From Gammaproteobacteria bacterium (GTDB lineage Bacteria > Pseudomonadota > Gammaproteobacteria > Chromatiales > Chromatiaceae): DNA of 5,169 bases. This document shows, piece by piece, positions 1 to 5,169 of this stretch. Position 1 is the first letter of the stretch; every line of letters starts with the position of its first letter. Location: positions 1-5,169 of the forward strand of contig JAGVUH010000362.1 of the NCBI GenBank assembly GCA_019136395.1, in the 5' to 3' direction. A program made the translations under genes and the position numbers. The notes under the pieces were generated by a model. The model was not told where the DNA came from. It ran no database searches and worked only from the letters and a program-made list of their open reading frames with translations.

Positions 1-18
1 GAGGGTTGGACTCGGTGC

Positions 19-465
19 TCATTGGTTGGCCCCGGCGATCTCGGGGTTCTGTACCTGGATACCGTGATCGGCGAGCCAGGCGATATCGAGTTCCCAACGC
101 ACCCCGCGGACATCCGGCTGGGCCTGGACCAGTTCCATCGCCCGCTTCTGGGCATCGATCAGGCGCTGCTGCGCGGCCACCATGCGCGGATCATCCTGGG
201 CCAGGTTGGCCAGCTCCGGCTCCAGGATGGGCAGAAAGCGAATGGCGGGAAAGTTGAAGGAGCGCGGCGTGGCAAGGGTGGCAATGCCATCATCAAATTC
301 GGTCACCCGAAAGGTATAAGGATAGGCGGCCACCACCGGCTCCGCTTCGAGCAGGTCATTGAGTTCCCAGACGCGCGGGGTCCAGAGGGAATAGAGCCAG
401 AAGCCGAGCAGGACCAGGGTGGCTCCGATCAGGCCGATGCTGTAGTTACGGGTAAAGTTGTCCAT
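19..465 (-). CDS. Small membrane-anchored protein of unknown function
   Basis: Not recognised as a named family. The 148 residues have one hydrophobic helix near the N-terminus (about 9-28), followed by a soluble domain. The short N-terminus (MDNFTRN) has only one arginine and no clear signal cleavage site, so it is probably a single-pass anchor; which side the soluble domain faces is not certain. The soluble part has a Trp/Leu-rich start (SLWTPRVWELNDLLEAEP, 26-43), a beta-like stretch (about 48-66), a helix rich in Ala, Gln and charged residues (about 84-115), and an ending RWELDIAWLADHGI (123-136). No cysteines are present, so it is neither a c-type cytochrome nor a lipoprotein. It lies 89 nt after the nifX-like gene on the same strand and may be co-transcribed with it. 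Reality as a gene is supported by the ribosome site and a protein-like composition. Confidence 0.8.
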   Translation of the reverse strand: MDNFTRNYSIGLIGATLVLLGFWLYSLWTPRVWELNDLLEAEPVVAAYPYTFRVTEFDDGIATLATPRSFNFPAIRFLPILEPELANLAQDDPRMVAAQQRLIDAQKRAMELVQAQPDVRGVRWELDIAWLADHGIQVQNPEIAGANQ

Positions 466-554
466 CGAACGACACTCCTATCAGGCCCAGGCCAGGGTGG
501 GGGGGAAATGTTCTCCTGGAGGCCGGCCGACCACATCCAGGGCCAGGACCAGGT
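466..554. other. 89-nt gap before the small membrane-protein gene
   Basis: Non-coding. It holds the ribosome site of the downstream gene and a GGCCGGCC self-complementary core (531-538 region). No T run or clear promoter was seen, so the two flanking genes may share a transcript. Confidence 0.5.
475..479 (-). promoter_or_regulatory. Ribosome binding site of the small membrane-anchored protein gene
   Basis: AGGAG on the minus strand lies 9 nt before the ATG at 465, a good match that supports this start. Confidence 0.7.
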
Positions 555-974
555 TCAGCGAGGTTGGACAAGTAACCGGGCCTCCGCCTGATGCTGACCA
601 CCGCCGTGGGGGTGATCATGGCCATGTTCATGCTCATGGGGTAGGCCGGGGGCAAGGGGCTCTCCCCCCGCGAGCCGGTTGACGGCGTGCACGGGATCGA
701 ACTCGCTGGTGACGTGGACCTGGATGCCGTAGCGAGCCAACCGCTGCACGAACCCCGTGCCGGCACCCTGGGTGACCAGGGCCGTGAGCCCGAGTTGGAA
801 GAGGGGGTGGTCCTCACCGTGATACTCGTGCAAGGACATGGCCGCGGGCAGGTCGAGACGGTCGATCTCGCGCATCTGACCCGCGTCGTCCAACTCATAG
901 ACCAGAAAGCGGCGGGTCTTGCCGGCGTGACCGGTAATAGTTTTGAAGTTCTGACTGGTGACCGCGATACGCAT
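555..974 (-). CDS. NifX/NifB-like iron-molybdenum cofactor-binding family protein with His-rich C-terminus
   Basis: Small cytoplasmic protein of 139 residues in the dinitrogenase iron-molybdenum cofactor biosynthesis fold family (Pfam PF02579), recognised by the MRIAVTSQNFKTITGHAGK start, the central VTQGAGTGFVQRLARYGI region (68-84) and the following FDPVHAVNRLAGGE segment (92-105). Family members bind metal clusters or precursors; many occur outside nitrogenase loci and have no known role. After the domain, residues 113-128 form a tail with seven histidines in sixteen positions (H113, 115, 117, 119, 121, 123, 128), which should bind divalent metals. No nif genes are visible, so a role in nitrogenase assembly is not supported. 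It is separated from the sulfide-oxidation genes by 189 nt and probably has its own promoter, but lies on the same strand. Metal or cluster handling is the most that can be inferred. Confidence 0.9.
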   Translation of the reverse strand: MRIAVTSQNFKTITGHAGKTRRFLVYELDDAGQMREIDRLDLPAAMSLHEYHGEDHPLFQLGLTALVTQGAGTGFVQRLARYGIQVHVTSEFDPVHAVNRLAGGEPLAPGLPHEHEHGHDHPHGGGQHQAEARLLVQPR

Positions 975-983
975 GGAAGTTGT

Positions 984-988
984 CCTCC
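984..988 (-). promoter_or_regulatory. Ribosome binding site of the nifX-like gene
   Basis: GGAGG on the minus strand lies 9 nt before the ATG at 974. It selects this start over an in-frame ATG at 1034, whose extra 20 residues are Arg/Ala-rich, unlike the family, and would cover the GC hairpin. Confidence 0.75.
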
Positions 989-995
989 GGGAATG

Positions 996-1014
996 CGCGC
1001 GCCGGCGGCGCGCG
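996..1014 (-). repeat. Perfect 8-bp GC inverted repeat in the leader of the nifX-like gene
   Basis: CGCGCGCC and GGCGCGCG pair perfectly around a 3-nt loop. The hairpin lies just upstream of the GGAGG ribosome site (984-988) and about 21 nt before the start codon. No T run follows on either strand, so it is not a standard intrinsic terminator. As RNA it would be very stable and could affect translation or decay of the message, or mark the 3' end of the upstream transcript. Confidence 0.6.
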
Positions 1015-1114
1015 TCTGCTGCGGGTAAAAGCATGGGCCCTGCCTCGCCACTGCCAGGAGGGCGTCCCCCCCTCCCCCGGATCGCCTTGCGGGTTAGACC
1101 CTGGGGTGAGCGGT

Positions 1115-1155
1115 TTACAGGGTACGGAGTACGGGGTTACCCCGATGTTACAGGG
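1115..1155. repeat. Pair of direct repeats TTACAGGG flanking a small inverted repeat
   Basis: TTACAGGG occurs at 1115-1122 and 1148-1155, start to start 33 nt, about three helical turns. Between the copies lie a doubled GTACGG (1122-1127, 1129-1134) and the inverted repeat CGGGG-TTA-CCCCG. The layout could be a pair of operator half-sites for a regulator of the nifX-like gene, or chance in a short GC-rich gap. No known binding motif was recognised. Confidence 0.45.
1132..1144. repeat. Short inverted repeat, 5-bp stem, 3-nt loop
   Basis: CGGGG and CCCCG pair around a TTA (plus-strand) loop, beginning 20 nt past the diheme cytochrome stop. The stem is short and no T run follows, so it is a weak candidate for transcript-end stabilisation rather than a clear terminator. 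Confidence 0.4.
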
Positions 1156-1163
1156 CAAGTAGA

Positions 1164-1976
1164 TCAGGGCAGGAAGAAGCCCGGTTCAACCGGCCGCAAG
1201 GGCAGGTCCGCGTAATAAACCGCCAGGGCCTCCAGCTCCGCCTGGGTCAGGCCGCGGGTGAAGGCGCGCATGGTCTTTTTGCCATCGTTGGCGCGGGTAC
1301 CATGCTGGTAATCCAGCAGGGTACGGACGAAGTAACGCGGATTCTGACCGGCAAGTTCAGGGGCCTCAAGCCGTCCGCCCTCGCCCACCGCGCCATGACA
1401 ACTGGCGCACGGGGTGATTAGACGGGAGGGATTACCCTTGCGCACCAGCACCTCGGCGGGCAGGTCGGTGGCGGACGGTTGAGGTTCGGGGCGGGGGGTC
1501 GTCGCCTCCCGGGGCGCCGGCAGACTGGCGTAGAAGGCGGCCAGATCGGCGATCTCCTGGTGCGAGAGTTCGACCCCCACGTCATGCATGAGCCGGCCAC
1601 GTTCACCCTCCTGGCGCAGGCCGCTCTGGTAGTCGAGCATCATCTTGGCGGTATAGGCCACCTTCTGGCCAGCCAGATGGGGCCAGTTCATGGTCGGGGC
1701 CAGGCCTTCGTTGCCATGGCAGGAGGCGCAGAAGAGGCTGCGATTGAGTTCCCGGCCCCGAGCGGCATCGCCATCCGGCAGGGCGGCGAGGGCCTGGCGC
1801 AGGCTGGCCGGGGTCCAGTTGGGCGCCGGGCTGGCCGCCTGGCCATGATCCCCAGCCTGTACCGGGTTGAGGGCCAGCGCAAGCCCCAGCGGCGCGACCA
1901 GGCGGGCGGCGCGGGCCCAGCCAGCCCATGGGACAGGATGACGCCGGGGTTTGGCGGTGATGGGACGTTCGGTCAT
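1164..1976 (-). CDS. Periplasmic diheme class I cytochrome c (cytochrome c4-like)
   Basis: Electron carrier with two cytochrome c domains, 270 residues. A basic N-terminus (P10-R25) and hydrophobic segment (about 26-39) end in VQA, a likely signal-peptidase site near 41. Domain 1 carries heme motif CASCH (83-87) with candidate ligand M130. After a Pro-rich linker (about 153-170), domain 2 carries CASCH (190-194) with candidate ligand M236. Both domains share an LAGQ motif followed by an LDYQ motif (101-104/115-118 and 208-211/221-224), so they look like an internal duplication, as in cytochrome c4 and diheme FccA. The ATG at 1976 is chosen for the GGGGAG 8 nt upstream. The reading frame stays open far upstream, but that stretch is fccB in another frame. 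It starts 14 nt after the fccB stop, so it belongs to the same operon. By inference it accepts electrons from the flavocytochrome and feeds a terminal oxidase or reaction centre. Confidence 0.92.
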   Translation of the reverse strand: MTERPITAKPRRHPVPWAGWARAARLVAPLGLALALNPVQAGDHGQAASPAPNWTPASLRQALAALPDGDAARGRELNRSLFCASCHGNEGLAPTMNWPHLAGQKVAYTAKMMLDYQSGLRQEGERGRLMHDVGVELSHQEIADLAAFYASLPAPREATTPRPEPQPSATDLPAEVLVRKGNPSRLITPCASCHGAVGEGGRLEAPELAGQNPRYFVRTLLDYQHGTRANDGKKTMRAFTRGLTQAELEALAVYYADLPLRPVEPGFFLP

Positions 1977-1984
1977 ATTCAGGT

Positions 1985-1990
1985 CTCCCC
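1985..1990 (-). promoter_or_regulatory. Ribosome binding site of the diheme cytochrome gene
   Basis: GGGGAG on the minus strand ends 8 nt before the ATG at 1976 and fills most of the 14-nt gap after the fccB stop. It fixes this start despite the long open frame upstream. Confidence 0.75.
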
Positions 1991-3352
1991 TCAGGCGAAG
2001 CAGTCCGCGGTAAAGGTCCGCAGCCAGGTCTGCTGGTAGCGCGCGGCCAGTTTGATCTGCATGGGCGAGGCATCCAGGGGCAGATAGCGGCCGCTGGTGT
2101 TGACCCGCGCGATCTTGCCGTCCACCAGGCGGAAGACATCCGCCACGAACAGCCCATAGTCGCTGCCCGCCAGGGCATAGCAGGTATTCTCCCAGACCGG
2201 CTCGGGCGCCGGCTGGCCGGCCAGGTCCGCGACGATCGCCTGGACCACCACCTTGGCCTGGGTATTGGCGGCGAACCCCGACTTGGGCATGGCGTCGGCG
2301 ATGCTGGCGTCGCCGATGACATAGACCTGGGGCTGGAGGCTGGAGGCGAAGGTGCGCCGCTCCACCGGGCACCAGCCCGTGCCGTCCGCCAGGCCCAGAG
2401 TCATGGCCAGGGCACCGGCCTTCTGCGGCGGGATGACGTTGATGACGTCGGCGGTCAGAGTGTCGGCCTCGCATTCGACCGTACCCCGCTGGGGGTCGAC
2501 CCCGATGAGCCGGCCACCGTCCTGGCCCCGCACCCAACTCAGCATCCCGGGTTGGGCATGCTCGGTGACCTCGACCTTCTGGGCCAGACGCTGGCGGTAG
2601 TCCTCCGGCAGATTGAAGCCATAGAGGCGATTCCACCCCAGCAGCATGGTCTCGTCGGTGACGAAGCTGTCCCGGGGGTCGAGGATGATGACCTTGGCCC
2701 GCGGATTGCGCGGCCGCAGCCACTCCACCGCCAGGGCCGCCCGCTCGTAGGGACCGGGGGGACAGCGGTAGGGGTTGGGTGGCGCCGCCACGACGAAGGT
2801 CCCGCCCTGGCGCATGCCCTGGAGCTGTCTGGCCAGCAGGGCGGTCTGGGGGCCGGGGATCCAGGCCGCCGGGATCTCACGGTTGGCGACCTCCTCGGAC
2901 AGGCCCGCGTAGGCCTCGTAAACCAGTTGGATGCCGGGGGAGACGATGAGCCGGTCGTAGCCGATGGACTGACCGCCGGCGGTGCTCAGGGTGCGGGCCT
3001 GGGGATCGTAGCCGGTGATGGTGTCGATGACGAACTCGATCCCGTACCGGCGCCTGAGGTCATCGTAGCTGACCTCCAGGTCGTCCATGGTCACGTGCTG
3101 GGTCAGGACCTCGCTGGAACCATAGGGGCGCAGGTAGATCGGGTTGCGCTCCACCACCGTCACCCGCAGGGCGGGGTCGAAGAGCTTGAGGTACTTGGCC
3201 GCGGTGCAGCCGCCGACGCCGCCGCCGGCGATGACGACATGGGCCTTGGCGTTCTCACCGACGGGGCGGGCCCAGGCCGGCAGGGCGGCAGCCGACAGCA
3301 GGCCCAGGGTGGCCGCCAGGAAGCGGCGGCGATCGGGATTGGTCAGCTTCAT
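1991..3352 (-). CDS. fccB: FccB-like flavoprotein, sulfide dehydrogenase (flavocytochrome c) subunit, Tat-exported
   Basis: FAD-dependent periplasmic oxidoreductase expected to oxidise sulfide to sulfur and pass electrons to the cytochrome subunit. The 453 residues begin with a twin-arginine signal (DRRRFLAA, 7-14; hydrophobic to about 27; AWA cut near 28). The FAD-binding Rossmann motif GGGVGG (43-48) follows, and a second FAD motif VIGDAS lies at 345-350. The family segment RCPPGPYER is at 196-204. Compared with remembered Allochromatium FccB, the two cysteines of the redox-active disulfide (Cys161 and Cys337 there) are present as C197 and C391, and Glu167 as E203. The covalent FAD site Cys42 aligns with P76 in YLRPYGSSEV, so FAD is probably bound non-covalently. 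The ATG at 3352 has AGGAG 7 nt upstream and overlaps the preceding stop by 4 nt. Sulfide:quinone oxidoreductase is less likely because of the export signal, FccB-specific motifs and cytochrome neighbours. Confidence 0.93.
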   Translation of the reverse strand: MKLTNPDRRRFLAATLGLLSAAALPAWARPVGENAKAHVVIAGGGVGGCTAAKYLKLFDPALRVTVVERNPIYLRPYGSSEVLTQHVTMDDLEVSYDDLRRRYGIEFVIDTITGYDPQARTLSTAGGQSIGYDRLIVSPGIQLVYEAYAGLSEEVANREIPAAWIPGPQTALLARQLQGMRQGGTFVVAAPPNPYRCPPGPYERAALAVEWLRPRNPRAKVIILDPRDSFVTDETMLLGWNRLYGFNLPEDYRQRLAQKVEVTEHAQPGMLSWVRGQDGGRLIGVDPQRGTVECEADTLTADVINVIPPQKAGALAMTLGLADGTGWCPVERRTFASSLQPQVYVIGDASIADAMPKSGFAANTQAKVVVQAIVADLAGQPAPEPVWENTCYALAGSDYGLFVADVFRLVDGKIARVNTSGRYLPLDASPMQIKLAARYQQTWLRTFTADCFA

Positions 3353-3924
3353 GGCTTGGCTCCTGGGGCCGTCGCGGCCAAGGCGGGAGGCGGGGCGATG
3401 GCGGCGAAAAATTCACCCATGGCCTGGATCTCCGGGTCGGAGAAGCCGCTGGCGACATGCCCCATGAGGGTGGCCAGCCGCTCCCCGCTGCGGAACTCCC
3501 GCATGGTGGTGACGAACTGGGTCACCGGCATGCCAGCCAGGGGCATGAAGTACTCGTCCCCGAGGACGCCGTTGGTACCATGACAGGCCGCGCAGGTATG
3601 GGCCATGGCCGCCCCGGTGGGCTCGCCCGGCAGTGCCGGGGACGGGGACTGGGTCGACGTCCGAGTCGGGGTCGGGGTCGGGGCCGACATGTTAGCCGGG
3701 TCGCTACTCGCCGGCTGAACCTGAGCGTCCAAGGGTGCGTCCTGGTCACCAGCAACCTGGTCCGGCGCCTGCGCCAGATCCGCCGGTGCGGCCTTGGTCG
3801 CCTCGGCCGCCGTAGCGGAGGTCAGCACCGTCGCGGACGCCAGGGTGACGAGGGTGGGGTTGATCAGGCTCAGGCTTAGGGCCATGGCCAGGGAAGGGAT
3901 CATCTTGTTCATCTCCACGCTCAT
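3349..3924 (-). CDS. fccA: Monoheme c-type cytochrome, FccA-like subunit of flavocytochrome c sulfide dehydrogenase
   Basis: Periplasmic electron-accepting subunit for the flavoprotein encoded next to it. From the ATG at 3924 the product is 191 residues. It has a hydrophobic signal peptide (about 8-40, likely cut after TAA at 38-40), a low-complexity Ala/Pro/Thr/Ser linker (about 41-103), and one class I cytochrome c domain with heme motif CAACH (111-115). The likely axial methionine is M154 in LMGHVASGFS, which matches the segment around IMGRIAKGYS in the N-terminal domain of the Allochromatium FccA as remembered. Classical FccA there is diheme; this protein has one heme, as in the Chlorobium form. 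The start is uncertain: in-frame ATGs at 3924, 3912 and 3903 are possible. The last has GGAG 9 nt upstream, while 3912 keeps a lysine ahead of the signal helix. The stop overlaps the fccB start (ATGA), implying translational coupling. Confidence 0.88.
   Translation of the reverse strand: MSVEMNKMIPSLAMALSLSLINPTLVTLASATVLTSATAAEATKAAPADLAQAPDQVAGDQDAPLDAQVQPASSDPANMSAPTPTPTRTSTQSPSPALPGEPTGAAMAHTCAACHGTNGVLGDEYFMPLAGMPVTQFVTTMREFRSGERLATLMGHVASGFSDPEIQAMGEFFAAIAPPPALAATAPGAKP
3360..3364 (-). promoter_or_regulatory. Ribosome binding site of fccB, inside the end of fccA
   Basis: AGGAG on the minus strand lies 7 nt before the ATG at 3352 and within the last codons of the cytochrome gene. With the ATGA stop/start overlap it supports coupled translation and roughly equal output of the two subunits. 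Confidence 0.75.
3665..3683. repeat. Three tandem GTCGGG hexamers encoding a Thr-Pro run
   Basis: On the plus strand GTCGGG occurs three times in a row (3665, 3671, 3677) plus one extra G. On the coding strand it reads as alternating ACC and CCG codons, giving the TPTPT run at about residues 83-87 of the FccA-like linker. Being a multiple of three, gain or loss of units would change linker length without breaking the frame. Confidence 0.8.
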
Positions 3925-3926
3925 GC

Positions 3927-5150
3927 TCAATGGGCCCAGACGTAGAAGCCGATCCCGAAATAGGCCAGGGTCCAGAGCACCAGCAGGCCGATGCTCAGGC
4001 TGCCGAGCCGGGAGAGGGCCGGGCTGGGACGATAGCGGCCGACGGTCTGCCCGGCCTGCCAGGCCACGGTCAGCATGTAGCCCAGGGTGACGCCCCCCAG
4101 GACGGCGAAGGTCAGCAGAAAGAGCACCAGGCTGTACCAGTCCATGTGCACGCTGTAGTCCAGGGCGTCGTAGCCATGGCTGCCGGTCAGGGTGAAATAG
4201 CGCAGGACCTCGCGCACCGCGCAGACGACGATCAGGGCGACGGCCCCAAGGCCAAAGGTGGCGTAGCCCCAGTAGCCCTGGTCCAGGGTCCTGCCCAAGG
4301 CCAGGGGCAGGGCCACGGTGATCAGCAGGGCCCCCAGGGCCACGTAGACCCAGGGCGAGGCGGCGAACCAGGCCATCTTTTCCGGCAGGGTCAGCATCCA
4401 CAAGGCGCCGAGGACGACGGCGAGGAGACCGCCCACCACCAGCAGGCCCAGGGCCAGGGGCTTGAGCCAGGCGATGTAGGCCGCGTCGGCATCCGGCCGG
4501 CCCTGCTGAAAGCGCCGGTAGCCCAGCAGCCAGGCGCCGGTCACCGGCAGGGAGAGGGCGATGAAGAAGCCGAAGCGCAAGGGATAGGCGTAGTGGAGCC
4601 GCTGACCGTCGGGCTGGATGATCCCGTCCGGGGCGTACCAGGCCAGCCACTCCTCGGGGAAGAGCATCTGGTTGGTAAGGGCATGAACGATGTACCCCAC
4701 CCCCAGCAGCAGGGCCAGGGACAGCACCAGCCAATGGCCGGAGCGGCCGCCTTCGGTCTTCAGGTGATGGTTCTTCCAGTAGAAGACGTACAGGGCGATA
4801 TAGCCGGCGATGAGGATCAGGATGAAGCCGATCACCCACCAGGCGGAGAGAACGTTGGAGGTGTACCAGAAGGGGTCGTAGACCACCTGAACGAAGAGCA
4901 GGGGCGCCACGCCGATGACGATGGCCACCGAGACCGCGATCTTGGCGGTGATCAGCAGGTGCGCCGCCAGCCGCCGCCAGTAGGGATTTTTGCTGTAGGC
5001 GCCGCGCAGGGTCAGCAGCCCGGTCCCCAGCATGACCTGAACCGCCGCCATGTGTAGGGCCAGGGTCAGGGCGCCGAGGATGAGGAACAACCAGGGGTGG
5101 GTGGGGACCCCGGCGGGGTCGCGCAGGGCGTAGAGGATTTCCGGGGTCAT
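3927..5150 (-). CDS. Polytopic (about 10 TM) inner-membrane protein, possible quinone- or heme-linked partner of flavocytochrome c
   Basis: The 407-residue product is strongly hydrophobic, with about ten predicted membrane helices (roughly residues 20-44, 64-90, 103-125, 139-160, 190-211, 230-254, 264-286, 293-313, 339-362 and 382-404). Histidines in or near helices (H18, H33, H64, H139, H156, H186, H325, H335) could ligate b-type heme or sit at a quinone site. No signature was recognised with certainty. The N-terminal half, with a GVAPLLFVQ stretch (80-88), loosely recalls cytochrome bd subunit I-like proteins, but this is an impression, not an alignment. The ATG at 5150 is chosen because GGGAG lies 8 nt upstream. 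It is the first gene of the block; its stop is 2 nt before the fccA-like start, so the two are almost certainly co-transcribed. By inference it anchors the periplasmic flavocytochrome or exchanges electrons with the quinone pool. A purely structural or transport role cannot be excluded. Confidence 0.9.
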   Translation of the reverse strand: MTPEILYALRDPAGVPTHPWLFLILGALTLALHMAAVQVMLGTGLLTLRGAYSKNPYWRRLAAHLLITAKIAVSVAIVIGVAPLLFVQVVYDPFWYTSNVLSAWWVIGFILILIAGYIALYVFYWKNHHLKTEGGRSGHWLVLSLALLLGVGYIVHALTNQMLFPEEWLAWYAPDGIIQPDGQRLHYAYPLRFGFFIALSLPVTGAWLLGYRRFQQGRPDADAAYIAWLKPLALGLLVVGGLLAVVLGALWMLTLPEKMAWFAASPWVYVALGALLITVALPLALGRTLDQGYWGYATFGLGAVALIVVCAVREVLRYFTLTGSHGYDALDYSVHMDWYSLVLFLLTFAVLGGVTLGYMLTVAWQAGQTVGRYRPSPALSRLGSLSIGLLVLWTLAYFGIGFYVWAH

Positions 5151-5158
5151 GGATTCAT

Positions 5159-5163
5159 CTCCC
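5159..5163 (-). promoter_or_regulatory. Ribosome binding site of the membrane-protein gene
   Basis: On the minus strand GGGAG lies 8 nt before the ATG at 5150. It decides this start over an out-of-frame ATG at 5158. The promoter must lie beyond the end of the window. Confidence 0.7.
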
Positions 5164-5169
5164 GCGCGG

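Larger units (their letters stand above)
975..1163. other. Intergenic region between the fcc-type operon and the nifX-like gene
   Basis: This 189-nt stretch is the longest non-coding gap. It holds the leader and probably the promoter of the downstream gene, plus inverted and direct repeats listed separately. No convincing sigma-70 promoter pair could be assigned, and no GC stem followed by a T run was seen on the minus strand, so it is unclear whether transcription stops here or reads through. Confidence 0.6.

Noticed and set aside
555..974. Evidence for a nitrogen-fixation locus from the NifX-like protein
   Set aside because: The family is widespread outside nif clusters and no nitrogenase or nif assembly gene is present here.
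1057..1075. Inverted repeat GGAGGG / CCCTCC with a 7-nt loop as a terminator
   Set aside because: The stem is only 6 bp in a C-rich run, with no T run after it on either strand; probably compositional.
1155..1205. Possible sigma-70 promoter on the minus strand (TTGAAC, 17 nt, TGATCT) at the 3' end of the diheme cytochrome gene
   Set aside because: The -35 element is fair, but the -10 element matches TATAAT at only two positions, so it is not supported.
1977..2723. N-terminal extension of the diheme cytochrome through an open frame running over fccB
   Set aside because: The extension is fccB read in another frame; the ATG at 1976 has a good ribosome site and a following signal peptide.
1991..3352. 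Sulfide:quinone oxidoreductase as the identity of the flavoprotein
   Set aside because: The Tat signal, the RCPPGPYER segment, the C-terminal NTCY cysteine and the coupled cytochrome gene fit FccB better.
2552..3583. A 343-codon open frame on the plus strand opposite fccB
   Set aside because: Gly/Ala/Asp-rich product without motifs, fully explained as a shadow of fccB, which carries clear FAD and redox motifs.
3925..4839. N-terminal extension of the FccA-like cytochrome over the membrane-protein gene
   Set aside because: The extra residues are Arg/Pro/Gly-rich shadow sequence; a signal peptide begins only at the proposed start region.
3930..5057. A 375-codon open frame on the plus strand opposite the membrane-protein gene
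   Set aside because: Its product is a Gly/Gln/Asp/His-rich low-complexity string typical of the antisense of a GC-rich membrane gene, with no domain; the minus strand encodes a coherent membrane protein with a ribosome site.
1..5169. CRISPR arrays, tRNA or rRNA genes, insertion sequences
   Set aside because: No regular repeat-spacer pattern, RNA gene, transposase or terminal inverted repeat was seen.

Overview
The window is a GC-rich stretch of bacterial chromosome that is almost fully coding, with every supported gene on the minus strand. The core is a gene set for periplasmic sulfide oxidation. The flavoprotein and cytochrome subunits resemble flavocytochrome c sulfide dehydrogenase (FccAB) of purple sulfur bacteria such as Allochromatium. 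The most likely source is a sulfur-oxidising proteobacterium, probably a gammaproteobacterium of the Chromatiaceae type. That assignment rests on remembered family resemblance and base composition, not on a database search.

In transcription order (high to low coordinates), the first block is a tight four-gene operon. It holds a 10-helix integral membrane protein (5150-3927), a monoheme FccA-like cytochrome c with a long Pro/Ala/Thr-rich tether (3924-3349, starting 2 nt after the previous stop), a Tat-exported FccB-like flavoprotein (3352-1991, sharing an ATGA stop/start overlap with the cytochrome gene), and a diheme class I cytochrome c (1976-1164, starting 14 nt after the fccB stop). A 189-nt non-coding gap with inverted and direct repeats follows (1163-975). 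After it come a NifX/NifB-like cofactor-binding protein with a histidine-rich tail (974-555) and, past an 89-nt gap, a small membrane-anchored protein of unknown function (465-19). The promoter of the four-gene operon lies outside the window.

The likely joint role of the operon is inferred: the flavoprotein oxidises sulfide (or a related reduced sulfur compound) in the periplasm, passes electrons to the monoheme subunit, and then to the diheme cytochrome and/or the membrane protein. The unusual points are the dedicated polytopic membrane partner and second cytochrome packed around fccAB, and a flavoprotein that keeps both redox-disulfide cysteines but has proline where classical FccB has the cysteine that covalently binds FAD. 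Together these suggest a variant, possibly membrane-linked, flavocytochrome c system rather than the textbook soluble FccAB.
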